Assembly: GCA_030528145.1 (NCBI GenBank)
Contig: JAUMZK010000003.1
Location: 84,713-148,712, forward strand
Reading direction: 5' to 3'
Length of the DNA stretch: 64,000 nucleotides
Origin: Actinomycetaceae bacterium
GTDB taxonomy: Bacteria; Actinomycetota; Actinomycetes; Actinomycetales; Actinomycetaceae
A model generated the notes under the pieces. That model saw only the letters and a list, made by a program, of their open reading frames with translations. It was not told the DNA's origin and searched no databases. The translations under genes and the position numbers were made by a program. This document shows positions 56,893 through 64,000 of the stretch, piece by piece; within the stretch, counting starts at the first letter, position 1; each line of letters opens with the position of its first letter.

Positions 56893-58203
56893 ATGCAAAA
56901 CTCCGGACCGTCCCAAGCAGGCGTGAACTCCGAAAAATCCGCCGTTACCAGTGACGTTGTCGCACCCGGTGCCACCCCTAAAAACCCGGTATCGCCACCG
57001 CAAACGAACGATATTCCCCCAGACGCGCAAGCAGCCCTCGTAAGTTCCCTAGTGTTCTTGGCGTTTATGGGACAAATGCTACTAAACCCCATAATCGCCC
57101 CCTTGGCACGCCAAATCGGGCTGAAAGAATGGCATATCGGGGCAACCATTTCGCTGGCCGCCATCACGCTCGCTTCCCTGAGCCCCTACTGGGGGAGGGC
57201 ATCCCAACGCTTAGGCGTAAAACGCATCCTTGCCACCGGAATGCTGATAACCACTATCGCCCTCAGCGCATTCGGCGTTATCGCATACCTTGGTATGAAT
57301 AAAATGTGCGTCGGCACGGGTCTGGTATTTGGTGTCCTCGCCACACGGGGGTTGCTGTACGGGGTCGGCATTTCAGCGGTAGCACCCAGCTCCCAAACGC
57401 ACCTAATGACGCACATCCCCTCGGAAACAGGTCGCGTAAAAGCTATGGGCATGATCGGTGCCGCGCAGGGCATAGCTTCCATTATCGGCGGTATTGTTGG
57501 CGGTTTGCTGGCCGCAATTGGGGGTCTGCTACTGCCTCTGGCCGCAATGCCCGTGTTCATGTTGATTGGCATTGCCGTCTTACTGACGCGTTTTCATCCC
57601 AGCGCCAACACCCACAAAATCGAGCGCCCAAAAAGGATAAGTTACACCGATCCGCGCGTTTTCCCGTGGTTGATTGCGGGTCTGTTACTATTTTTCGTTT
57701 TTTCTACAGTGACCACAATTTTTGGATTCACAGTCCAAGACAGGTTTCACCTTTCTGCGCAATCCACCGCCGGAATTACCGCAATTTATTTGACAGTAAT
57801 GGGCGTTACCATGATTTTAACGCAGGCTATTATTGTGCCAAAAACTCGGTGGAGTGCTGCCAAACTTTTACGCGTCGGAACCTTGATTTTCTTAGCAGCA
57901 ATCGCATGCCTATGGCCAGTTAATTCGCACATTTTAATGAGCATTAGCTGCATATCAATGGGAGTGGGATTAGGAATGGCTATTCCAGGTTATTCAACTG
58001 GTCCCACGCTGTTATTAGATGAATCCGAACAGGGTGGTATTGCCGGTCTGATTAATTCCAATAACGGTCTCGCTTACGCTATTGCACCAATTGCTTCCAC
58101 TGCTTTGTATGGCGCGAGGACGACTGCCCCGTTCATCGCCGCCCTCGCCCTAGTGGTCATAATCGCAGTATTCTGCCACTCCCACCCCGCCTTACGAAAG
58201 TAG
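56893..58203 (+). CDS. MFS multidrug-type efflux transporter
   Basis: 436 residues, 12 membrane segments after a ~45-residue hydrophilic N-terminus. Loop 2-3 carries LSPYWGRASQRLGVKRIL, matching the MFS motif A region, and helix 5 is Gly-rich (IIGGIVGGLLAAIGG), as in drug/H+ antiporters. Start ATG with GAGG seven bases upstream. Single gene under divergent TetR control, consistent with inducible efflux; the substrate is unknown. Confidence 0.85.
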   Translation: MQNSGPSQAGVNSEKSAVTSDVVAPGATPKNPVSPPQTNDIPPDAQAALVSSLVFLAFMGQMLLNPIIAPLARQIGLKEWHIGATISLAAITLASLSPYWGRASQRLGVKRILATGMLITTIALSAFGVIAYLGMNKMCVGTGLVFGVLATRGLLYGVGISAVAPSSQTHLMTHIPSETGRVKAMGMIGAAQGIASIIGGIVGGLLAAIGGLLLPLAAMPVFMLIGIAVLLTRFHPSANTHKIERPKRISYTDPRVFPWLIAGLLLFFVFSTVTTIFGFTVQDRFHLSAQSTAGITAIYLTVMGVTMILTQAIIVPKTRWSAAKLLRVGTLIFLAAIACLWPVNSHILMSISCISMGVGLGMAIPGYSTGPTLLLDESEQGGIAGLINSNNGLAYAIAPIASTALYGARTTAPFIAALALVVIIAVFCHSHPALRK

Positions 58204-58369
58204 GCTGCAGGCTGCAAGAGCCACTGCCGACCACGCGCACACTTCACAGCAAGCGTCCTTCACGGCTACGTACCGCGCCTCTAGAGCGCGCTTACCGCCC
58301 ACTTCAGGCGCTTCGCTACGCCCACTCCGCCTCGCACCCCCACAGCGCCTCACGCCGCGTCAGTGGCAC

Positions 58370-58402
58370 AAAAAAGGTTGGACCCGGTTGCGGGTCCAAC
58401 CT
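58370..58402 (-). terminator. Terminator after rplL
   Basis: Perfect 12-bp stem AGGTTGGACCCG (58375-58386) / CGGGTCCAACCT (58391-58402) with a GTTG loop, then a T-run on the minus strand (complement of 58370-58375). Transcription ends here; no rpoB follows. Confidence 0.9.
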
Positions 58403-58421
58403 GGAAAAGTTCAAGCAGAAA

Positions 58422-58808
58422 CTACTTGAGGGTGACGGTGCCACCAGCTTCTTCCAAAGCAGCCTTGAGTTCTTCAGCCTTGTCCTTCGGGGCGCCTTCC
58501 AGCACAGCCTTCGGAGCGGAGTCAACCAGTTCCTTAGCTTCCTTCAGACCCAGAGAAGTAGCGGCACGAACAGCCTTGATTACGGCGATCTTCTTGTCGC
58601 CAGCAGATTCGAGGACGACGTCGAATTCCGTCTTTTCTTCTTCAGCAGCGGCTTCGCCACCAGCAGCCGGAGCAGCAACAGCAACGGCGGCGGGGGCAGC
58701 GGCTTCTACGTCGAATTCTTCTTCGAAGGCCTTCACGAATTCGGAAAGTTCGATGAGGGTCATTTCCTTGAACGCATCAAGGAGCTCTTCTTTAGTGAGC
58801 TTAGCCAT
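58422..58808 (-). CDS. rplL: 50S ribosomal protein L7/L12
   Basis: 128 residues: [20 protein letters not shown], an Ala-rich hinge, and the C-terminal factor-binding domain [20 protein letters not shown], then [20 protein letters not shown]. Stalk protein present in multiple copies. ATG at 58808 chosen; a ten-residue in-frame extension is unconserved. Confidence 0.98.
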   Translation of the reverse strand: MAKLTKEELLDAFKEMTLIELSEFVKAFEEEFDVEAAAPAAVAVAAPAAGGEAAAEEEKTEFDVVLESAGDKKIAVIKAVRAATSLGLKEAKELVDSAPKAVLEGAPKDKAEELKAALEEAGGTVTLK

Positions 58809-58874
58809 TTTGGCATCCTTTCGTTTGTCCTGCCTCATAAGCAGAAGTTTAGGTTTAGGGTTTCCGGGCTGCGG

Positions 58875-59396
58875 TTACGCGGCCTTTTCCTGCTTCTCGC
58901 GCAGGGCATCGATGGTACGCACAGCTTTGAGGGCGGGTGCGTTGAACAGGTACGCAGCCTTGGCAATAGACGCCTTGATGGCGCCCGCAGCCTTGGCGAG
59001 CAGTACGTCACGCGATTCGAGCTCAGCGAGCTTCTTCACGTCTTCGGCCGTCAGAATAGCACCATCCATAGTGCCACCCTTTACGACCAATTTGTCGTTT
59101 TCTTTAGCAAAGTCACGTAGCGCTTTGGCGGCATCTACGGCTTCGCCCTCGACAAAAACGAGGGCGGTGGGTCCGGTCAGGTTTTCGTCCAGACCTTCGA
59201 CACCAGCGTTTTTGGCCGCAATGCGGGCGAGAGTATTCTTTGCCACCGAGTACTTTGCAGTACCAGCGAGCGAGCGGCGCAGCGTCTTCAGCTGTTCCAC
59301 GGAAAGCCCACGGTACTCGGTCAGTAACACCGCGTTCGAGGCTTTGAAAGCCGCCTCGAGCTCGGCAATAACCGCCGACTTTTCAGGCCTTGCCAT
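58875..59396 (-). CDS. rplJ: 50S ribosomal protein L10
   Basis: 173 residues: EKSAVIAELEAAFKASNAVL, LTEYRGLSVEQLKTLRRSL, and the L7/L12-binding C-terminal helix. Stalk base. Usual rplJ-rplL pair, with its own leader upstream. Confidence 0.98.
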   Translation of the reverse strand: MARPEKSAVIAELEAAFKASNAVLLTEYRGLSVEQLKTLRRSLAGTAKYSVAKNTLARIAAKNAGVEGLDENLTGPTALVFVEGEAVDAAKALRDFAKENDKLVVKGGTMDGAILTAEDVKKLAELESRDVLLAKAAGAIKASIAKAAYLFNAPALKAVRTIDALREKQEKAA

Positions 59397-59437
59397 AGGC
59401 CCTCCTTCCGATCATGCCGTGGCCCCGAACATAAAAG

Positions 59438-59459
59438 ACCCCGTGCGCGGGCACGGGGT
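59438..59459 (-). terminator. Hairpin in the rplJ leader (attenuator-like)
   Basis: ACCCCGTGC (59438-59446) pairs with GCACGGGGT (59451-59459); the minus strand continues TCTTTTAT. It lies just upstream of rplJ and downstream of the rplA terminator, the position of the L10 leader, so it may act as an attenuator. The rest of 59460-59714 has no gene and should contain the rplJ promoter. Confidence 0.55.
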
Positions 59460-59714
59460 TAAAGCTTTACTTTAATCGTTACCTACGCGGGTTCCGAACG
59501 GATTTACCCCACCAACGGTGGGACCAACGGTCTTGGGCAAACTCAATGATACCAGGACGTTTACGCGGGAACAAACCAAATGCGCACTTGTGTTCAAACG
59601 CACCGCCCCCCTGTCCCACTTGCCGACTCCACGCCACGCCCATCCCTACCGCGCCGATTTTCCCCGACTTCCCCGCTGTTCTCTGCTGTTCCCCGACACA
59701 CGCCGGGGCGCAAC

Positions 59715-59742
59715 AAAAAGCACCCAGGCGAACCTGGGTGCT
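59715..59742 (-). terminator. Terminator after rplA
   Basis: Perfect 10-bp stem AGCACCCAGG (59719-59728) / CCTGGGTGCT (59733-59742), tetraloop, then TTTTTGTTG on the minus strand. Confidence 0.9.
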
Positions 59743-59754
59743 AATGTGAAAACC

Positions 59755-60468
59755 TTAGTTGGCGTCCTCGGAAAGGAAATTCCGCGAAACCGTGGGGTCA
59801 ACGGGAATGCCCGGACCCATGGTGGTAGAAACGGTAACTTTCTTCAGGTAACGCCCCTTGGCGGCAGCAGGCTTTACACGCAGGATTTCTTCGTACAAGA
59901 CCGCATAGTTTTCGGTCAGCTGCTCCGCCGTGAAGGATACCTTGCCCAGGATTACGGGCAGATTAGAGTACTTGTCCAGGCGGTATTCGATACGACCGCC
60001 CTTAATGTCGGTCACAGCTTTAGCAACGTCCATTGTGACAGTGCCGGTCTTGGGGTTCGGCATCAAACCACGGGGACCGAGGACGCGACCTAGGCGACCG
60101 ACTTTGCCCATCATGTCAGGGGTTGCCACAGCAACATCGAAATCGGTGTAGCCCTTCGCGACTTTTTCAATCAGTTCGTCGCCGCCAACTTCGTCCGCGC
60201 CAGCTTCAATAGCCTGGTTCGCACGCTCGCCAACAGCGAAGACCAGGACCCGCTGGGTCTTGCCAGTGCCGTGCGGAAGGCTAATAGTGCCGCGGACCAT
60301 TTGGTCAGCTTTGCGTGGGTCTACGCCCAGGCGGAAGACGACCTCGACGGTGGCGTCGAACTTGGTGGGCGAAGTTTCTTTAGCCAGCTTCATTGCAGCC
60401 AGCGGGGCGTACAATTCGCCCGGATGAATTTTTTCGGCTGCCGCGCGGTAGCCCTTTGAGCGTTTCAT
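59755..60468 (-). CDS. rplA: 50S ribosomal protein L1
   Basis: 237 residues: [60 protein letters not shown]. The ATG at 60468 has AGGAG six bases upstream; the ATG two codons earlier would sit directly on that sequence. L1 stalk protein, repressor of its own operon in other bacteria. Confidence 0.98.
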   Translation of the reverse strand: MKRSKGYRAAAEKIHPGELYAPLAAMKLAKETSPTKFDATVEVVFRLGVDPRKADQMVRGTISLPHGTGKTQRVLVFAVGERANQAIEAGADEVGGDELIEKVAKGYTDFDVAVATPDMMGKVGRLGRVLGPRGLMPNPKTGTVTMDVAKAVTDIKGGRIEYRLDKYSNLPVILGKVSFTAEQLTENYAVLYEEILRVKPAAAKGRYLKKVTVSTTMGPGIPVDPTVSRNFLSEDAN

Positions 60469-60527
60469 CTGCATCTCCTAGCAGTAGTGGTGAACGAGGC
60501 GCCCTGCCTCTTCCACGAAAAGTTCAG

Positions 60528-60956
60528 TTATTTGACTTCCACACCCATAGAGCGGGCGGTACCAGCAATAATCTTGCAGGCGGCGTCGATATCGTTAGCG
60601 TTCAGGTCTTCCTTCTTGGTTTCGGCAATTTCGCGAACCTGGTCCATAGTTATGGAACCAACCTTAGCGGTGTTCGGGGTACCGGATCCTTTTTGCAGAC
60701 CTGCAGCCTTCTTAATCATTTGCGACGCCGGCGGGGTCTTGGTTACGAAAGTGAAGGAGCGGTCTTCGTAAACCGTGATTTCCACCGGAACAATGTTGCC
60801 GCGCATGGATTCGGTTGCAGCATTGTAGGCCTTGCAGAATTCCATAATGTTCACGCCGTGCTGACCAAGGGCCGGACCGACGGGCGGGGCAGGGTTAGCT
60901 GCACCAGCCTGAATCTGCAGTTTGATTAGGCCGACAACCTTCTTTTTAGGTGCCAT
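60528..60956 (-). CDS. rplK: 50S ribosomal protein L11
   Basis: 142 residues: [40 protein letters not shown], and the 23S-binding C-terminal domain ending [13 protein letters not shown]. GTPase-centre protein, thiostrepton-site partner. Pairs with rplA downstream. Confidence 0.98.
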   Translation of the reverse strand: MAPKKKVVGLIKLQIQAGAANPAPPVGPALGQHGVNIMEFCKAYNAATESMRGNIVPVEITVYEDRSFTFVTKTPPASQMIKKAAGLQKGSGTPNTAKVGSITMDQVREIAETKKEDLNANDIDAACKIIAGTARSMGVEVK

Positions 60957-61094
60957 TTTGGGTCCTTATCAATCTACTACCGGGTAGCGATCTGCTACTC
61001 GGGTGCAATTTCTTGCAGGTGTGCATGGCGAATGCACAGTTTTTGATTCTAGCGCGCCCAGGCGCCAGAAAGCATCTTGCGTGAGTGACTTCAC

Positions 61095-62009
61095 CTAGGC
61101 TGTTTTGATGACCTGATGGAAACCAAGCTCCACTGGGGTTTCGCGTTCGAAAATGACCACCAGCACCTTGAGTTTTTGGGCTTCCGGCATGATCTCTGAA
61201 ATTGTGCCTTGCATGGTGGCAAATGGACCGTCCGTAACAGTAACGTTTTCGCCAATCTCGAAATCGACCTCGATAATCGGTTGGTCCGGAGCAGACTTGG
61301 GACGGTCCTGACCAGCCTCAATTTCGGCCGCAGCTTCGGATTCTGGCGTAGGCGCCAGCAGGCTGACGGCTTCGTCCAAGGTCAGTGGGACAGGGTTCTG
61401 GCTGTCCCCCACGAACCCGGTTACCGCCGGAGTTTCCTTTACTACACGCCACGCATCCGCGTTGTCTTGCACTAATTCCATACGCACGAGGGCGTACCCA
61501 GGGATGCGCACCCGGTCCACCACCTTGCGTTGGGTATTCTTAATTTCGATGACTTTTTCCATGGGGACTTCCACCTGGTAAATGGCGTCTTCCATGTTGA
61601 AAGTTTGAATGCGCTGTTCCAGATTGGATTTTACGCGGCGTTCGTAACCAGAGTAAGTGTGCAGCACATACCAGTAGCCGGGCAGGAATTCCAGTTCCTC
61701 GCGCAGGGCAGCGGCAGCTTCGGATTCGCCCTCTTTCACAGCGGAGGCAGGCGCTGTCTCTTCTGCTTCCGCTGTTTCGACGGTCGCGCTGGTTTCGGCG
61801 CCCTCTGCGTCCGCGCCTTCCCCACTTTCCGCATCTTCGTTTTCCGAGGACGCCGCCACCGCCACGTCCCCGCCTTCTGCTACGTCTGCCGCCAAAGTGC
61901 CACCAGCTGCCGACTGGGCGTTTTCGACCGGGTCAGGCGCGACCTGTGAATCAGTGGTGGTCCCGTGGGCGTCCTCAAGAACCTGAGGTTCCTCAATATT
62001 TTCGGTCAC
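61095..62009 (-). CDS. nusG: Transcription factor NusG with long acidic N-terminal extension
   Basis: 304 residues. The first ~115 are Glu/Ala-rich and disordered. The NGN domain follows ([20 protein letters not shown], then FMNMEDAI-type core [30 protein letters not shown]), and the KOW domain ([20 protein letters not shown]) ends the protein. Couples RNA polymerase with Rho and S10. GTG start. Acidic extensions of NusG are common in actinobacteria; this one is long. Confidence 0.97.
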   Translation of the reverse strand: MTENIEEPQVLEDAHGTTTDSQVAPDPVENAQSAAGGTLAADVAEGGDVAVAASSENEDAESGEGADAEGAETSATVETAEAEETAPASAVKEGESEAAAALREELEFLPGYWYVLHTYSGYERRVKSNLEQRIQTFNMEDAIYQVEVPMEKVIEIKNTQRKVVDRVRIPGYALVRMELVQDNADAWRVVKETPAVTGFVGDSQNPVPLTLDEAVSLLAPTPESEAAAEIEAGQDRPKSAPDQPIIEVDFEIGENVTVTDGPFATMQGTISEIMPEAQKLKVLVVIFERETPVELGFHQVIKTA

Positions 62010-62021
62010 GAAAAACCTTCC

Positions 62022-62255
62022 CTAAAAAATCAGCTTAACTAGTGCGGAAAAAGCCAAGTCCACCAGACCAATAAATGCCATAATGCTAACGACGAACACG
62101 ATGACCACCAGGAAATACGTCCACAGCTCATCGCGCGTAGGGTAAACAACCAGCTTCAATTCGGCAATAACTTGGCGGATAAACAAAGCAATTCGCGCAA
62201 ACAATCCAGGCTTCGCAGAAACGGACTTGCTGTTCTTCGTCCCGACCTCGGCCAT
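62022..62255 (-). CDS. secE: Preprotein translocase subunit SecE
   Basis: 77 residues: a hydrophilic ~20-residue N-terminus, an amphipathic helix (FARIALFIRQVIAELKLVVY), PTRDELW, and a single membrane helix. Essential SecYEG partner. 12 bases ahead of nusG, the usual secE-nusG pair. Confidence 0.97.
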   Translation of the reverse strand: MAEVGTKNSKSVSAKPGLFARIALFIRQVIAELKLVVYPTRDELWTYFLVVIVFVVSIMAFIGLVDLAFSALVKLIF

Positions 62256-62342
62256 AGTACCTCACTGCGTTTCGGACCACTAGCCCTGCGGGCCGGGTCA
62301 ATTGTTACTTCCATTCCCAGCCTACCCCGGGTAGACCCGAAG

Positions 62343-62418
62343 TGGCAGGGCAGACAGGACTCGAACCTGCAACCTACGGTTTTGGAGACCGTTGCGCTAC
62401 CAATTGCGCCACTGCCCT
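62343..62418 (-). tRNA. tRNA-Trp (anticodon CCA), CCA end encoded
   Basis: Minus-strand cloverleaf: acceptor AGGGCAG/CTGCCCT, D-arm with GCGCAATTGGTAGCGC, anticodon arm CGGTCTCCAAAACCG giving CCA, T-arm GTTCGAGT. The genomic sequence supplies the terminal CCA (62343-62345). Upstream of secE, as in many actinobacteria. Confidence 0.96.
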
Positions 62419-62581
62419 TCGTCACTTAGACCTCACCACTCTAACCCGTTTTTGCGCTCACGCCAAACCCGCTCCCCAATTCCCACACTTTTGTGACACG
62501 CCCCGCAAGCAGGCGTCCTCGCAATACAATAAAAACGCGTGAAACATGCATTAAGCATTTCGGCAGAGACGATGAAAGAAT

Positions 62582-63796
62582 GTGTTCATGGTAGCAAAAT
62601 CAAGGATATCCACTCTTTTAGGTAACATCACCCCATCTGCAACTTTGGCTGTTACTGCAAAAGCCCGCGACATGAAGGCTGCAGGACTGCCCGTAATCGG
62701 GTTCGGTGCGGGCGAACCCGACTTTTCCACCCCCGACTACATTGTAGAAGCAGCCGTAAAAGCTGCCCGCGACTCCGCCTCCCACCACTACACCGCCGCG
62801 AAAGGGCTGCCGGCACTGCGCGAAGCCATCGCTGCGAAAACCTTGCGGGACAGCGGTTACGAGGTCGACCCGAACAACATTCTGGTAACCAACGGCGGTA
62901 AACAGGCGGTATTTCAAGCGTTCGCCGCCCTGTTGAACCCCGGTGACGAAGTATTGCTACCCACCCCCTACTGGACCACTTACCCAGAGGCGATAAAACT
63001 GGCGGACGGCGTGCCTGTACCCGTGATGGCAGGGGCAGACCAAGGGTACAAGGTGAGCGTCGACCAGCTCGAGGACGCCCGCACCGACGCCACGAAAATA
63101 CTGCTGATGTGTTCGCCCTCGAACCCTACCGGTGCCGTGTACACCCCAGCAGAACTCAAAACCATTGGGCAGTGGGCGTTAGAGCGCGAACTGTGGGTAG
63201 TAACCGACGAAATTTACGAGCACCTGGTGTATGACGGGTTGGCGCCCACGCACATTGTGCACCTCGTACCGGAATTGGCGGACCAAACCCTGGTTTTGAA
63301 CGGTGTTGCCAAAACCTACGCAATGACCGGCTGGCGGGTCGGGTGGATGATAGGACCGTCCGACATTATTAAGGGGGCGACCTCGTTCCAATCCCACCTG
63401 ACCTCGAACGTGTGCAACGTAGCGCAATATGCCGCAATTGCCGCAGTTTCCGGCCCCCTGGATGCCGTATACGAAATGCGCGAAGCGTTCGACTGTCGCC
63501 GTCAGCGCATGGTGGAATTGCTGCGCACCGTGGAAGGGATGGAAGTGCCCACCCCACACGGCGCATTCTACGTGTACCCGGATGTGACCGGGCTGCTGGG
63601 CAAGGAAATAGCGGGACACGTGGCACACACCAGCGCGGACCTTGCAGAAATCATCTTGAAAGAGGCAAACGCTGCGATGGTGCCCGGTGAAGCCTTTGGA
63701 CCTTCCGGGTTCTTGCGCCTGTCGTACTCACTGTCCGACGCCGACTTGGAAGAAGGCGTGGGGCGCATCGTAGAACTGCTAAATTCAGCACGCTAG
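62582..63796 (+). CDS. Aspartate aminotransferase (class I, PLP-dependent)
   Basis: About 402-404 residues of the aspartate/tyrosine aminotransferase class. PLP landmarks: [33 protein letters not shown] (substrate loop), [13 protein letters not shown] with the ring-contacting Asp, and the Schiff-base Lys in [16 protein letters not shown], then Arg in GFLRLSYS for the substrate carboxylate. Transfers amino groups between aspartate/glutamate and 2-oxo acids. Start either GTG 62582 or ATG 62588; both keep the family sequence. Next to tRNA-Trp/secE, a known actinobacterial neighbourhood. Confidence 0.95.
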   Translation: MFMVAKSRISTLLGNITPSATLAVTAKARDMKAAGLPVIGFGAGEPDFSTPDYIVEAAVKAARDSASHHYTAAKGLPALREAIAAKTLRDSGYEVDPNNILVTNGGKQAVFQAFAALLNPGDEVLLPTPYWTTYPEAIKLADGVPVPVMAGADQGYKVSVDQLEDARTDATKILLMCSPSNPTGAVYTPAELKTIGQWALERELWVVTDEIYEHLVYDGLAPTHIVHLVPELADQTLVLNGVAKTYAMTGWRVGWMIGPSDIIKGATSFQSHLTSNVCNVAQYAAIAAVSGPLDAVYEMREAFDCRRQRMVELLRTVEGMEVPTPHGAFYVYPDVTGLLGKEIAGHVAHTSADLAEIILKEANAAMVPGEAFGPSGFLRLSYSLSDADLEEGVGRIVELLNSAR

Positions 63797-63810
63797 GGCG
63801 CACGTCCTCG

Positions 63811-63850
63811 ACTTAGGTCGGTTTAGATCCGTTTAGACCCGTTTAGGTCG
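63811..63850 (+). repeat. Four 10-bp tandem units after the aminotransferase gene
   Basis: ACTTAGGTCG, GTTTAGATCC, GTTTAGACCC, GTTTAGGTCG follow each other exactly at ten-base periodicity. Ten bases is close to one helical turn, which would put the units on one face of DNA. Confidence 0.6.
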
Positions 63851-63878
63851 GTGTTGAGGTTGTAAAGACTCAGACGCC

Positions 63879-63910
63879 AGAAGGGGTGGCATTTAGGTGC
63901 CACCCCTTCT
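63879..63910 (+). terminator. Terminator after the aminotransferase gene
   Basis: Perfect 13-bp stem AGAAGGGGTGGCA (63879-63891) / TGCCACCCCTTCT (63898-63910) with a six-base loop; a short T-rich TTGTGTT follows on the plus strand. Confidence 0.75.
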
Positions 63911-63948
63911 TGTGTTACCAGTTCAGTTGGACCGTTTCAGTCCAGCTA

Positions 63949-64000
63949 CTATGTCTGGTGTTTGCCTATACCATAATTGTTTTCCATGCCCATGCCCATG
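63949..64000 (-). CDS. Possible C-terminal end of a minus-strand gene (partial)
   Basis: One minus-strand frame is open from the window edge to TAG at 63949-63951, reading MGMGMENNYGIGKHQT. Too short to identify; the MG repeats come from the CCCATG triplication at the edge. It may equally be noncoding. Confidence 0.25.
   Translation of the reverse strand, partial: MGMGMENNYGIGKHQT

Overview
The window looks like chromosome of a moderately G+C-rich actinobacterium, most likely of the Actinomycetaceae. Pointers are the order rplM-rpsI-glmM next to coaA, aspartate aminotransferase / tRNA-Trp / secE / nusG, a WXG100 protein, an LAxTG sortase substrate, DUF4032 and bacterial PH-domain proteins, CIRCE control of groEL, and starts that mix ATG, GTG and TTG. 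The genus cannot be fixed from sequence reading alone.

Layout. 0-3 kb: the 3' end of coaA, then glmM, rpsI and rplM on the minus strand. 3-6.5 kb: a GH42-like accessory-domain protein and two PH-domain membrane proteins. 6.5-10.2 kb (plus strand): an OmpR-type two-component pair, a degenerate HD-type protein and a WXG100 protein. 10.3-13.7 kb: groEL behind two CIRCE elements, an envelope LytR_C protein, and ung preceded by three 23-bp repeats. 13.7-14 kb: a gene-free, strongly structured stretch. 14.3-16.5 kb: an LAxTG surface protein gene interrupted by one in-frame amber codon. 17.4-28.5 kb: tRNA-Thr, a DsbA-like thioredoxin protein, a Ser/Thr kinase, a MsmK/UgpC-type sugar ABC ATPase, an SDR39U1 epimerase-like protein, a GDPD-like protein with altered active site, DUF4032, an unrecognised protein, a ROK sugar kinase and truA.

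28.6-44.7 kb is the S10-spc-alpha ribosomal cluster, read on the minus strand from rpsJ to rplQ. It includes secY, adk, map, infA, rpmJ, rpsM, rpsK and rpoA, with internal terminators after rpsQ and after rplO. 45-53.9 kb is a lower-G+C exopolysaccharide cluster: LCP ligase, low-molecular-weight Tyr phosphatase, BY-kinase/Wzz fusion, flippase, DUF354 glycosyltransferase-like protein, polymerase, GT4 and initiating sugar transferase. 53.9-56 kb holds decayed genes around an intact glycerate kinase. A TetR/MFS divergent pair follows. 58.4-63.8 kb carries rplL-rplJ, rplA-rplK, nusG-secE, tRNA-Trp and an aspartate aminotransferase. The rpoBC and str (rpsL-rpsG-fusA-tuf) genes that often lie between rplL and rpsJ are absent and the envelope/polysaccharide block sits there instead.

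The most striking signal is not a gene. The short word CGAGGACG/CGAGGGCG (core GAGGRCG) occurs about 150 times by hand count, roughly ten times chance expectation. It appears on both strands, in genes and between them, inside terminator stems, and sometimes as back-to-back palindromes. It thins out in the exopolysaccharide block. It behaves like a genome-wide repeated signal such as a DNA uptake sequence, Chi-like site or HIP1-like word. A second candidate novelty is the roughly 230-nt structured element at 13.72-13.95 kb.
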